A DNA stretch of 64,000 bases, taken from NCBI RefSeq assembly GCF_001050035.1, contig NZ_CVTA01000063.1, positions 124,001-188,000 of the forward strand, given 5' to 3'. Source of the DNA: Mycolicibacterium komanii (GTDB taxonomy: Bacteria; Actinomycetota; Actinomycetes; Mycobacteriales; Mycobacteriaceae). The notes beneath the pieces were generated by a model. The model saw nothing but the letters and a program-made list of their open reading frames with translations. It was not told the origin of the DNA and searched no databases. Position numbers and translations under genes: made by a program. Shown here in pieces: positions 33,157 to 41,483 of this stretch (its first letter is position 1; each line of letters starts with the position of its first letter).

Positions 33157-34037
33157 TCACGACGTCTGGAGTTCGGCCGCCGCGACGGCGAATATCTCGT
33201 CGCCCGAGCCGATTGCGACGAAGTGACCGGCGCCGTCGACCGGGTGCCAGACCGCGCCCGGCATCGCATCGGACACCGCTTTGTTGATCGGGTCCGGCAC
33301 GAGCCGGTCGTCGAGTCCCTGCCACAGATGCACCGGTCGGTCGATCCGTGAGAGGTCGAAATTCCAACGCCGATAGAGCAATTCGGCGTCCCGTACCAAA
33401 CCGGTCGATCCGTGGACGAAACATTCGGCCACCGCGTCCATGAAGACGTCCTCGATCTGTGGCCGACTCAGGATTCTCGGTCGTACTCGTTGACCGAGCC
33501 ACGGAGCGTCTTCAGGAAACCATTGCGCATGTGCTTGGCGGAGTAGCCCAGCGCGGCGTACATGAGCCGGAAGCCCGGAGGGAACCGCAGCGCCAACAGA
33601 CCACCCATGGCGTCGACCTTCGACAGGTACGGTGTCGCCGAGTTGTCGCCGAACGCGCCGTAACTGCCGGGCGCGATGCTGCTGACATGACGTAGCCGCT
33701 GCGGATCGATGTAAGCGGCCGCAGCCAGTGCCCACGGACCGCCCTCCGACCATCCGGTGACGCCGAACTCGCGGTGACCCAGGGCATCCGCGACGGCCGT
33801 CAGGTCCTCCGCCCAGCCGGCGTAGGACCGGGCCTTCTGAACGCTGGAGCGTCCCATGCCAGGGCGGTCGACCCCGACGAGTCGGATGCCGTTTTTGGCC
33901 GCGGACTTCGCCAGCAGGCGAACTTCCAGGCGGCTGCTCGGCCCGCCGTGATTGTGGACGACGAGCGGGCCGTTCGGATCACCGACCTCGTCGTAGGCGA
34001 TCCGACGGCCGTCGCGCGTCGTCACTTCCGCCGTCAC
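33157..34037 (-). pseudogene. Frameshifted alpha/beta hydrolase
   Basis: Two frames together make one alpha/beta hydrolase. The first (from GTG at 34037) gives MTAEVTTRDGRRIAYDEVG...HNHGGPSS...GVDRPGMGRSS...TGWSEGGPWALA (nucleophile Ser in GWSEGG) and stops at 33468 after NEYDRES. The second continues without a gap as LSRPQIEDVFMDAVAECF...HLWQGLDDRLVP...VDGAGHFVAIG, with the acid and His of the triad, ending at 33157. The switch lies near 33470-33490 and needs a one-base change. No slippery sequence is seen, so it is a frameshift mutation or a sequence error. Confidence 0.8.
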
Positions 34038-34136
34038 GCCATTTCTCCCGCACCTGGTGTTGAACCTTTGGCGCCGCTGGCCCGTCGTACCCCCTGAAAG
34101 GCCGTCGGGGCCTTCGCGACACGAAGGGAGCGCGGT

Positions 34137-34433
34137 ATGCGCGCAATACTGTTGACAATGACCGGGCTCGCCGCGGCGGCGTGCGGGGCGATCCTCACGC
34201 CCCCCGCGATTGCGTCGGCCGCCGAATCGGCCCAGCTGACCATCGCCACGCTCGAGGCGCAGGGCTTCGACGTCAAGGTCAATCGGATCGGGAGCGCGCC
34301 ACTCGACGAGTGTGTCGTCACCGATGTGCGAAACGCCCGTGAGCGAACGGAATTAGTGCGGCGAGGCGACGACCTGATCCAGGTGGTCGCCCAGCGCACG
34401 ATCACGGTCACCGCGGACTGCTCGCGCCGGTGA
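34137..34433 (+). CDS. Small exported protein, paralogue of the convergent neighbour
   Basis: 98 residues. Signal peptide (ILLTMTGLAAAACGAILTPPAIASA), then SAQLTIATLEAQGFDVKVNRIGSAPLDECVVTDVRN and a final strand with Cys (ITVTADCSRR). It shares QGF/Y-(D/N)-V.(V/I)-(N/D)-(R/K)-IG-(S/T)-AP-(L/M)..ECVVT.VRN with the gene at 34443, so both are members of one small mycobacterial exported family with a Cys pair. ATG at 34137 after AAGGGAGCG. The two stops are nine bases apart. Confidence 0.8.
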   Translation: MRAILLTMTGLAAAACGAILTPPAIASAAESAQLTIATLEAQGFDVKVNRIGSAPLDECVVTDVRNARERTELVRRGDDLIQVVAQRTITVTADCSRR

Positions 34434-34442
34434 GGCGAATTC

Positions 34443-34766
34443 CTAACGACCGCTGCAGTCCAGCGACACCGAGATCGGCTTGCTGATGGTCACCGGGAAC
34501 AGCACCCCGTCCTGGTTGCCACCCAGGAGCGGCACCAGCTGGGTGAACTGCTGGGGATTGCGGACACTGGTGACCACGCATTCGGACATCGGGGCGGTGC
34601 CGATCTTGTCGATCGTCACGTTGTACCCCTGGTCCTGCAGCTTGGAGATGACCTCCTGCGCCGATTCCTGATCGTCGGCCGACGCGAGGCCCGTGGGCGC
34701 GGCGATTGTCGCGCCCACGAGGGCTGCCGCTCCGGCGAGGATCCATGTGGTCCGCATGCGGTCCAT
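34443..34766 (-). CDS. Small exported protein, paralogue of the convergent neighbour
   Basis: 107 residues. Signal peptide (RTTWILAGAAALVGATIAAPTGLASA), then ESAQEVISKLQDQGYNVTIDKIGTAPMSECVVTSVRNPQQFTQLVPLLG and the ending ISVSLDCSGR. The two Cys and most of the core are shared with the 34137 gene on the other strand. ATG at 34766. Function unknown. It lies nine bases upstream of the thiolase gene stop on the same strand, so it follows... the thiolase stop at 34776 and may be read from the same transcript. Confidence 0.8.
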   Translation of the reverse strand: MDRMRTTWILAGAAALVGATIAAPTGLASADDQESAQEVISKLQDQGYNVTIDKIGTAPMSECVVTSVRNPQQFTQLVPLLGGNQDGVLFPVTISKPISVSLDCSGR

Positions 34767-34775
34767 GATTCCCTA

Positions 34776-35978
34776 TCAGCGCTCGGCGCGCTGGTAAGCG
34801 GTCACAACGGCCGCGCCACCGAGCCCGATGTTGTGCTGAAGTGCCGCGGTCACACCCTCGACCTGCCGCTTGTCGGCCGTGCCGCGCAACTGCCACGTCA
34901 GCTCAGCGCACTGCGCGAGGCCGGTCGCACCGAGGGGGTGGCCCTTCGAGATCAGCCCGCCGGAGGGGTTGACGACCCAACGCCCGCCGTACGTGGTGTC
35001 GTTGTTGTCGATGAGCTTGGGCGCCTCACCCTCGCCGCACAGGCCGAGGGCCTCGTAGAGCAGCAGCTCGTTGGCCGAGAAGCAGTCGTGCAGTTCGATC
35101 ACCTGGAAATCGGTAGGGCCGAGCCCGGACTGATCGTAAACACGCTGCGCCGCCTGGACATTCATGTCGTAGCCGATCAGGTTCTTGGCGCTGCCGTCGA
35201 AGCTGGACTGGAAATCGGTGGTCATCGCCTGGCCGACGATCTCCACCGCCTGGCCCGCCAGACCGTGCTTGTCGACGAAATCCTCGCTGGCCACGATCGC
35301 CGCTCCGGAGCCGTCCGAGGTCGGCGAGCACTGGAGTTTGGTCAGCGGGTCGGAGATCATCTTCGCGGCCAGGATGTCGTCGAGGGTGTACTCCTCCTGG
35401 AACTGCGCATACGGGTTGTTCACCGAATGCTTGTGGTTCTTGTATCCGATCTTCGCGAAATGCTCTGCGGTGCTTCCATGCTGGCGCATGTGCTCGCGCC
35501 CCGCGGCACCGAACATCCACGGCGCCACGGGGAAACCGAACTCGTCGATCTCGGCCATCGCCGCGACATGCTTGGCCATCGGTGATTCGCGATCGTCGTG
35601 GCCGCCCTGCAAGGAGCCGGGCTGCATCTTCTCGAAACCGAGCGCGATCACGCAGTCGGCGAGCCCACCGCGGATCGTCTGTGCGGCAAGGAACAACGCT
35701 GTGGAACCCGTCGAGCAGTTGTTGTTGACGTTGGCGATCGGAATGCCGGTCAAGCCGAGTTCGTAGAGCGCCCGGTTACCCGAGGTCGAGTCGCCGGCAA
35801 CGTAACCGACGAAGCCCTGCTCCACTTCGGAGTAGTCGATGCCGGCGTCCTCGAGCGCCTTGGTGCCCGATTCCTTGGCCATCTGGGGGTAGTCCCAGCC
35901 CTCGCGGCGGCCCGGCTTCTCGAACTTCGTCATTCCGACGCCGACGACGAATACCCTGTTGCTTCTGGCTCTCGACAT
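34776..35978 (-). CDS. Thiolase-family lipid-transfer protein (SCP-x type)
   Basis: 400 residues. Thiolase fold of the sterol-carrier-protein-x/Ltp group. Cys 88 in [16 protein letters not shown] is the acyl-accepting residue; [18 protein letters not shown] and [17 protein letters not shown] are the downstream motifs. Members act in side-chain or fatty-acid thiolysis or aldol cleavage. It resembles Rv1627c-type proteins. The ATG at 35978 is chosen over a longer reading because [19 protein letters not shown] is the usual opening and AGGATGAGGG lies upstream. The exact substrate is unknown. Confidence 0.88.
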   Translation of the reverse strand: MSRARSNRVFVVGVGMTKFEKPGRREGWDYPQMAKESGTKALEDAGIDYSEVEQGFVGYVAGDSTSGNRALYELGLTGIPIANVNNNCSTGSTALFLAAQTIRGGLADCVIALGFEKMQPGSLQGGHDDRESPMAKHVAAMAEIDEFGFPVAPWMFGAAGREHMRQHGSTAEHFAKIGYKNHKHSVNNPYAQFQEEYTLDDILAAKMISDPLTKLQCSPTSDGSGAAIVASEDFVDKHGLAGQAVEIVGQAMTTDFQSSFDGSAKNLIGYDMNVQAAQRVYDQSGLGPTDFQVIELHDCFSANELLLYEALGLCGEGEAPKLIDNNDTTYGGRWVVNPSGGLISKGHPLGATGLAQCAELTWQLRGTADKRQVEGVTAALQHNIGLGGAAVVTAYQRAER

Positions 35979-36062
35979 ACCCTCATCCTTTCGCTGCGCT
36001 GCGATTGACGACAAACATACAGCGCGCGACGCGTCTAGCGGCCCGGGCAGCCACCGACGAAG

Positions 36063-36094
36063 GCGGGGCCCCACCCCTCGCAGCAGGGCCCCGC
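36063..36094 (-). terminator. GC-rich hairpin after the DUF732 gene
   Basis: GCGGGGCCC (36063-36071) and GGGCCCCGC (36086-36094) are perfect complements around a 14-base loop. It lies 13 bases after the stop of the minus-strand DUF732 gene, with no T-run. Confidence 0.5.
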
Positions 36095-36107
36095 AGACTC
36101 AAGGGGT

Positions 36108-36446
36108 TCAGCCGAAAAGCACGGCGTTGCCGGGGCAGTAATGGTCCACAGATGCGATGACGAACGTCGCGACCTGTTCGGTGGTCAGGTCGGTGTTCTC
36201 GAGAATCTCCATGCCGAGGTCGACGGGGTCGGTGCCGCCGTCGAGCCTCGTGCAGACCTCGTGCGCGGTGCCGATGGCGGCCCTGGGGCTGTCGTATGTG
36301 ATGCCCTCGCCGCTGATCTCGGACAGGAAGGTGTCGTCTTCCGAGCTGAGTGCGGCGGCGGTGCCGGCTCCGGCGACGGCGCCCAATCCGAGCGCGGCCA
36401 TCGTGAGCGCGGTGCCGATCGTGGCGAGGCGGTGCGAAGCGAACAT
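36108..36446 (-). CDS. DUF732 exported protein
   Basis: 112 residues. Signal peptide (LATIGTALTMAALGLGAVAGAGTAAA), then DDTFLSEISGEGITYDSPRAAIGTAHEVCTRLDGGTDPVDLGMEILENTDLTTEQVATFVIASVDHYCPGN: the full DUF732 pattern with both Cys (HEVCTRL and HYCPGN). ATG at 36446. It is the third DUF732 gene in the window and the best match to the family core. It lies alone between the thiolase and kinase genes. Confidence 0.88.
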   Translation of the reverse strand: MFASHRLATIGTALTMAALGLGAVAGAGTAAALSSEDDTFLSEISGEGITYDSPRAAIGTAHEVCTRLDGGTDPVDLGMEILENTDLTTEQVATFVIASVDHYCPGNAVLFG

Positions 36447-36543
36447 CGTGACTCCTGCGGGTGTCGGTTCCCGGTTGTCTCCGGGCTGACATCAGGGTCG
36501 GACGGCGCGCTTGAAGAATTCTTGAAGCAGTCTTGGCGACCGG

Positions 36544-38259
36544 TCAGGCGTACTTCAGCCACCAGTTGTGCAGGTCGGCGAGGTTGCCGCCCTGCGCGTC
36601 GCCCAGCAGGAGGTTCTCGTTGATGGTCCAGGAGATGTCCTGGTTGCCGTTGAAGACGCCGCAGGCGATGCGACCCTCGACCTTGTCGGGAGTCTCGGTG
36701 TAATGCCAGGTGGTGGGCGAGTCCGCGTCGCTGTTGGGACACGGCACCAAGTCCTGATTGGCCGCGACGGAGTCGTCGAAGGCCTTGTCGAGGGCCGACT
36801 GGTCGGCGAACAGTGAGTACCGGGCGTTCGCCGGTCCGCCCTGGGGAGAGGCCGGCCCGCAGTCCACGGTCGCCAATGCCCCGGTGGCCGGCGGGTGCAC
36901 CGGCTGGCACACACCGTCGTTGTAGCCGCGCGGCAGCATCCCGAGCAGTTTGGCGTCGAACGAGTCCGGATCCGGTGGGGGCGTCGTGGTGCGCGGAGGT
37001 CTGCGGGTGGTGCGTTCGGTGGTCGGTGTCGACGTGGCCGTCGTCGTGGTCGACGCCGACGGTGTGTCGTCCGGCTTCACCGCGAACCAGATCCCGACTA
37101 CCCCCAGCACCAACACGAACACCGCGATGGCCGCGACGATCGGCAACCACGGGGTGCCCTTGCGCGGCGGTCCGGACGGGCGCGGCCCCGATGGTGAAGG
37201 GGTAGCCCACATCGGGCCACTCGGCGGTCCTGCCGGGTGCATGGGACCGCTCGGCGGACCGCCGCCGGGCGGTGTGTGAAATGCGGCGGGATGCGCGCCG
37301 GGCGGCGGTGTCGGTGGGGGCGTCGGCGGCGGCGTCTGATACCAGGCCCGCGGTGGGGGCGTTGCCACACCCGCGGCCTCGCTGCGTTGCAGGATGGTGG
37401 CGGCCTGATCCTGATCCCGTTGTGTCAGAGCGTCGTTCGCCGCTGCGGCGAGGTCGCCCGCGCTGGCGTACCGATCCTCGGGCTTCTTGGCCATGCCGCG
37501 GGCGATCACCGCGTCCAACGCCGTCGGAATGCCCGGCCGCTGCTGGCTGGGTTTGGGCACCGGCTGCATCAAGTGCGCGGTGATGACGACGCTCACGCTG
37601 TCGCCCGGGAACGGCTGTGAGCCCGTTAGGCATTCGTGCAGAACGCAAGTCAGCGCGTACACATCGGCGCGGTAGGTCACCTCGTCGTTGGTGAAGCGTT
37701 CCGGCGCCATGTAAGCGTATGTGCCCACCGCGGTGCCCAGTTCGGTCAGCTTCTCGTCGGTGGCGGCGTTGGCGATGCCGAAGTCGACGAGATAGGCGAA
37801 GTCGTCGCGCGTCAGAATGATGTTCTCGGGCTTGACATCACGGTGCATGATGCCGCTCTCGTGGGCGGCGTCCAGAGCCGACGCGACCTGTTTGATGATG
37901 GCCACCGCACGCGCGGGCGTCATCGGGCCGTAGTTCTTGAGCACCTTGCGCAGATCGGTACCGTCGATCATGCGCATGTCGACGTACAGCAGGCCGTCGA
38001 TCTCGCCGTAGTCGTGAATCGGCACCACATGCGGTTCCTGCAGCCGGCCCGCCGAGTGCGCCTCGCGCCGTAACCGCTTGCGGAAGACGGGGTCGTTGGA
38101 GGCGGCCTCGGGCAACAGCTTCAGCGCGACGATCCGGTCCTTGACGGTGTCCTCGGCTTCGTACACCTCACCCATCCCGCCCTTGCCCAGCAGTCGACGC
38201 AGCCGATACGGGCCGATCTGGGAACCCACACGAGATTCCCCCGGCTCGGGGTCGGTCAT
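36544..38259 (-). CDS. Membrane Ser/Thr protein kinase paired with EmbR
   Basis: 571 residues. Kinase domain about 15-275: GKGGMGEVYEAED, K47, HRDVKPEN with D141, DFG at 159-161, and TAVGTYAYMAPE. A long Pro/Gly-rich juxtamembrane (about 300-368) leads to one membrane helix (371-394) and a Thr/Pro linker. The outer sensor domain (about 425-571) has four Cys (GVCQPVH, VDCGPAS, VPCPNSD, IACGVFNG). It is next to embR like PknH of M. tuberculosis, but the sensor domain does not look like the PknH one. The ATG at 38259 with AGGAGCTCC upstream decides the start. Confidence 0.92.
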   Translation of the reverse strand: MTDPEPGESRVGSQIGPYRLRRLLGKGGMGEVYEAEDTVKDRIVALKLLPEAASNDPVFRKRLRREAHSAGRLQEPHVVPIHDYGEIDGLLYVDMRMIDGTDLRKVLKNYGPMTPARAVAIIKQVASALDAAHESGIMHRDVKPENIILTRDDFAYLVDFGIANAATDEKLTELGTAVGTYAYMAPERFTNDEVTYRADVYALTCVLHECLTGSQPFPGDSVSVVITAHLMQPVPKPSQQRPGIPTALDAVIARGMAKKPEDRYASAGDLAAAANDALTQRDQDQAATILQRSEAAGVATPPPRAWYQTPPPTPPPTPPPGAHPAAFHTPPGGGPPSGPMHPAGPPSGPMWATPSPSGPRPSGPPRKGTPWLPIVAAIAVFVLVLGVVGIWFAVKPDDTPSASTTTTATSTPTTERTTRRPPRTTTPPPDPDSFDAKLLGMLPRGYNDGVCQPVHPPATGALATVDCGPASPQGGPANARYSLFADQSALDKAFDDSVAANQDLVPCPNSDADSPTTWHYTETPDKVEGRIACGVFNGNQDISWTINENLLLGDAQGGNLADLHNWWLKYA

Positions 38260-38310
38260 CGGAGCTCCTCGGGGCGGTTGGCTGGCCGGCGAAAACACAC
38301 TAAACCGGCA

Positions 38311-39459
38311 TCAGGCCGGATGCGGGTCTATCCGAAACGTGAACTCGTGGTCGCAGATGCGGATCGGGTCGCCGTCGCCGAGCATTGCCGTCCCGCGGAT
38401 CCGCTCGCCGCGTACCTCGACTCCGTTGGCCGACCGCAGGTCCGTGACGACGAAGCTGGTCCCGGTGTCGATGATCACGGCGTGGTGGCGGCTCACGCTG
38501 GCGCCCGTGAGCACGATGTCGTTGTCGGCCAGCCGCCCGATCCTGGTCGCCGTCGCCGTCAGTGGATGGACCTGTCCGGTGGCCGAGCGCAGAGCCGCCA
38601 CGGCGGAGGACGGGGCGATCGCGGTCCGCGCCGCGACGTCGCCGATGGTGTGGACGGCGGTGGTCTGCGCGGCCTTTCGGACATCGAGTGGCTGCTGGCG
38701 CAGGATCCGCTCATGCAATGCGCGAATGGTCGGGCCCGGGTCGATGCCGAGGTCCTCGGCGAGCGTGGTCTTGAGCCGCTGATAGGCGTCGAGGGCGTCG
38801 GACTGCCGCTCGGCGAGGTAGTAGGCGGTGATCAGCTGGGCCCAGAGCGGCTCGCGGTAGGGGTGTTCACCGACCAGGCCCTCGAGTTCTGTGATGACGG
38901 AGTATGCACGCCCGCAGGCGATCTCGGCCTCGGCGTGGGCGGTGTGGGCGATCACCTTGTCCTCGGTGAGCGCGGTCCCGTATGCGTCGACGAACTGAAA
39001 GTCGCGCAGATCGTCGAGCACGGGGCCGCGCCACTCGTTGAGCGCGTTGCGCAGATGCCGGCTCGCCTGCTCGAACTGACCGGCCACAGCGGCTTGCACC
39101 CCCGCGGCCTTCTCGGCGACGAACCGGCCGAGGTCGCACGCGGCGTCGTCGACGTTGAGCCGATACCCCGGCGGGGCGTTCACCAACGCCGATTTCGGAT
39201 CGGCGCCCACGGTGCCGAGCAGCTTTCGCAGATTCGAGATGTAGGAGTGCAGGCTGGCCTTGGCTTCGGCCGGCGGCCACTGCTCCCACGCCGCGGTGAT
39301 CAAGGCGTCGGTGGAGACCGGTCGGTTGCGGTTCATCAGGAGCACCGCCAGCACCGCCCGTTGTTTGGGCGTGCCCAACGCGACCGGGGCGCCGTCGACC
39401 GTCATCTCCAGCGGCCCCAGCACACCGAACCCGATCTTGATCGCGGCCATCGCGGTCAT
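38311..39459 (-). CDS. embR: EmbR-type transcriptional regulator
   Basis: 382 residues. Three domains as in EmbR: OmpR-like winged helix (about 10-100, FGVLGPLEMTVDGAPVALGTPKQRAVLAVLL), bacterial transcriptional activation domain (about 105-255, CDLGRFVAEKAAG...GPVLDDLRDFQF) and a C-terminal FHA domain (about 300-380, TRIGRLADNDIVLTGASVSRHHAVI...DLRSANGVEV). The FHA domain binds phosphothreonine, and EmbR is phosphorylated by PknH in M. tuberculosis, where it controls embCAB. Start at ATG 39459 or 39450. The kinase gene follows 51 bases later on the same strand, so the pair is probably one operon. Confidence 0.92.
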   Translation of the reverse strand: MTAMAAIKIGFGVLGPLEMTVDGAPVALGTPKQRAVLAVLLMNRNRPVSTDALITAAWEQWPPAEAKASLHSYISNLRKLLGTVGADPKSALVNAPPGYRLNVDDAACDLGRFVAEKAAGVQAAVAGQFEQASRHLRNALNEWRGPVLDDLRDFQFVDAYGTALTEDKVIAHTAHAEAEIACGRAYSVITELEGLVGEHPYREPLWAQLITAYYLAERQSDALDAYQRLKTTLAEDLGIDPGPTIRALHERILRQQPLDVRKAAQTTAVHTIGDVAARTAIAPSSAVAALRSATGQVHPLTATATRIGRLADNDIVLTGASVSRHHAVIIDTGTSFVVTDLRSANGVEVRGERIRGTAMLGDGDPIRICDHEFTFRIDPHPA

Positions 39460-39501
39460 TGTGACCCGCGCGGCGGTGATTGTGGTGTAGACCTGCAAGA
39501 G

Positions 39502-39515
39502 TAGAACGTGTTCTA
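39502..39515. promoter_or_regulatory. KstR-type operator
   Basis: TAGAACGTGTTCTA is a perfect palindrome and matches the KstR consensus TnnAACnnGTTnnA at every fixed position. It lies 22 bases before the ATG at 39538 and 42 bases before embR. KstR represses the cholesterol catabolism genes, so the gene at 39538 is a candidate regulon member. Confidence 0.75.
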
Positions 39516-39537
39516 GTTTCTCGGCGAAGGAGTCGGT

Positions 39538-40587
39538 ATGGGCCTGCGGGTGGTGCAGTGGGCGACCGGTGGTGTGGGTGTCGCGGCGATCAAAGGTGTG
39601 CTCGAACATCCCGACCTCGAACTGGTCGGATGCTGGGTGCACTCGCCGCAGAAGGCGGGCAAGGACGTCGGCGAGATCATCGGGACCGAGCCGCTGGGCG
39701 TGACCGCCACCAACAGCGTCGACGACATTCTCGCCCTCGACGCCGACGCGGTGATCTACTCCCCGCTGCTGCCCGATCCCGACGAGGTGGCCGCGTTGCT
39801 GCGCTCCGGCAAGAACGTCGTCACACCCGTCGGATGGGTGTACCCGAGCGACCGGCAAGGAACGCCGCTGCGGGAGGCCGCGATCGCGGGAAAGGTCACG
39901 CTGCACGGCACCGGCATCGCGCCCGGTGGAATCAGCGAGAAGTTTCCGCTCCTGTTCTCCGCCTTCTCGACGGGTGTGACTTTCGTTCGGGCCGAGGAGT
40001 TCTCGGATCTGCGCACCTACGAAGCGCCCGATGTCGTGCGGCATGTGATGGGCTTCGGCGAGGTGCCCGAAAAAGCGCTCAGCGGTCCGATGCAGAAGCT
40101 GCTCGACGGGGGTTTCATCCAGGCGGTGAAGATGATCGTCGACAAGGTGGGTTTCCGCGCCGACCCGAAAGTTCGTTCCTCGCAGGAGATCGCGGTCGCG
40201 ACGGCGCCCATCGAATCCCCGATCGGCGTGATCGAACCGGGTCAGGTCGCCGGTCGCAAATTCCACTGGGAGGCTCTCGTCGACGAGGAGCCGGTGGTGC
40301 GGGTCACGGTGAACTGGTTGATGGGTGAGGAAAACCTCGACCCCGCTTGGACATTCGGCCCCGAAGGTCAGCGGTACGAGATGGAGGTCCGCGGCAACCC
40401 GGATGTCAGCATCGTCGTCAAGGGTTTTCAGTCGGCGGTCGGAGGGGAGGGGCCGGAGTACGGCATCGTCGGCACAGCGGCGCACTGCGTGAACTCGGTG
40501 CCTGCCGTGTGCGCCGCCGAACCCGGTATCGCAACGTATCTGGATCTGCCGCTGATCAGCGGCAAGGCGGCGCAGCGACTCGCCTAG
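39538..40587 (+). CDS. Rv1059-like NAD(P)-binding oxidoreductase
   Basis: 349 residues. N-terminal Rossmann segment typical of dihydrodipicolinate-reductase-like proteins (LRVVQWATGGVGVAAIKGVLEHPDLELVGCWVHSPQKAGKDVGEI), as in 2,4-diaminopentanoate dehydrogenase and its mycobacterial relatives. It continues with GKNVVTPVGWVYPSD and HGTGIAPGGISEKFPLL. It is not a true DapB. Substrate unknown. ATG at 39538 after GAAGGAG. A KstR-type operator in the promoter suggests induction on sterols, which would be a new clue to its role. Confidence 0.85.
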   Translation: MGLRVVQWATGGVGVAAIKGVLEHPDLELVGCWVHSPQKAGKDVGEIIGTEPLGVTATNSVDDILALDADAVIYSPLLPDPDEVAALLRSGKNVVTPVGWVYPSDRQGTPLREAAIAGKVTLHGTGIAPGGISEKFPLLFSAFSTGVTFVRAEEFSDLRTYEAPDVVRHVMGFGEVPEKALSGPMQKLLDGGFIQAVKMIVDKVGFRADPKVRSSQEIAVATAPIESPIGVIEPGQVAGRKFHWEALVDEEPVVRVTVNWLMGEENLDPAWTFGPEGQRYEMEVRGNPDVSIVVKGFQSAVGGEGPEYGIVGTAAHCVNSVPAVCAAEPGIATYLDLPLISGKAAQRLA

Positions 40588-40637
40588 CATCGGGGGCCGC
40601 GTCGGCGAACGCCCGTCGCCTGGCACACTCACGGGCT

Positions 40638-41483
40638 GTGACGAGACGCGCACTGGTATTGGCCGGCGGCGGCCTGGCGGGGATCGCATGGGAGACCGGC
40701 ATCCTGGCGGGAATCGCCGACGAGTCACCCGCCACCGCCGAGGCGTTGCTGGCCTCCGATGTCCTCATCGGCACGTCCGCCGGGTCCACGGTCGCGGCGC
40801 AACTCGTCAGCGGACTCGGACTGGAGGCGCTGTTCGAACGGCAGACCGCGGCGACGTCATCGGAGATCAATCCCGGCGCGGGGATCGAGGGCATCACCGA
40901 GATGTTCCTCAAGGCGATGACCGCGCCCGGCTCGAAAACCGAGAAACTGCAGCGCATCGGCGCGGTCGCGCTCTCCGCCGACACCGTCACCGAACAGGTG
41001 CGCCGCAAGGTCATCGAGCGGCGCCTGCCGTCGCACGACTGGCCGGACCGCGATTTGCGCATCCCCGCGATCGACGCCGTGACCGGTGAACTGGTGACCT
41101 TCGACCGCACTTCGGGTGTCTCGCTCGTCGACGCGGTCGCGGCGAGTTGCGCGGTGCCGGGTGTGTGGCCGGCCGTCACGATAGGGCCGCGCCGTTACAT
41201 GGACGGCGGCGTCGGCAGCACCGTCAACCTGGCACTCGCCGACGACTGCGATGTCGTGGTCGCGTTGATTCCGCAGGGTTTGTCGTCACCGTCGCCGTTC
41301 GGGACCGCGGCCAGGGACGAAGCCACCGCACATGGCGCCTTCGCCGTGTTCGCGGACGACGAGTCGTTGGCGGCGTTCGGGGAAAACCCGCTCGACCCCG
41401 CATGCCGAGCGCCGTCGGCGCACGCCGGACGGCGGCAAGGCCGCAGCGTCGCCGCTCAGGTCGCCGACCACCTCGGCCTCTAA
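40638..41483 (+). CDS. Patatin-like phospholipase (Rv1062-like)
   Basis: 281 residues. Patatin fold: oxyanion loop LAGGGLAGIAWETGIL, nucleophile Ser in DVLIGTSAGSTVAAQL, and the acid of the dyad in RYMDGGVGS. GTG at 40638. It probably hydrolyses acyl lipids in the cytoplasm or at the membrane; no signal peptide. Its stop (TAA) shares two bases with the stop (TAG) of the second patatin gene on the other strand, so the two paralogous genes are strictly convergent. Confidence 0.9.
   Translation: MTRRALVLAGGGLAGIAWETGILAGIADESPATAEALLASDVLIGTSAGSTVAAQLVSGLGLEALFERQTAATSSEINPGAGIEGITEMFLKAMTAPGSKTEKLQRIGAVALSADTVTEQVRRKVIERRLPSHDWPDRDLRIPAIDAVTGELVTFDRTSGVSLVDAVAASCAVPGVWPAVTIGPRRYMDGGVGSTVNLALADDCDVVVALIPQGLSSPSPFGTAARDEATAHGAFAVFADDESLAAFGENPLDPACRAPSAHAGRRQGRSVAAQVADHLGL

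Noticed and set aside
33468..33500. Programmed frameshift in the hydrolase gene
   Set aside because: No slippery heptamer or downstream hairpin is evident, and hydrolases do not use this; a mutation or sequence error is simpler.
35979..36107. KstR-type site upstream of the SCP-x-type thiolase
   Set aside because: I looked for TnnAACnnGTTnnA and found no match there.
39460..40728. N-terminal extension of embR of over 400 codons
   Set aside because: It runs antisense to the Rv1059-like gene and across the KstR site; EmbR proteins start near the winged-helix domain.
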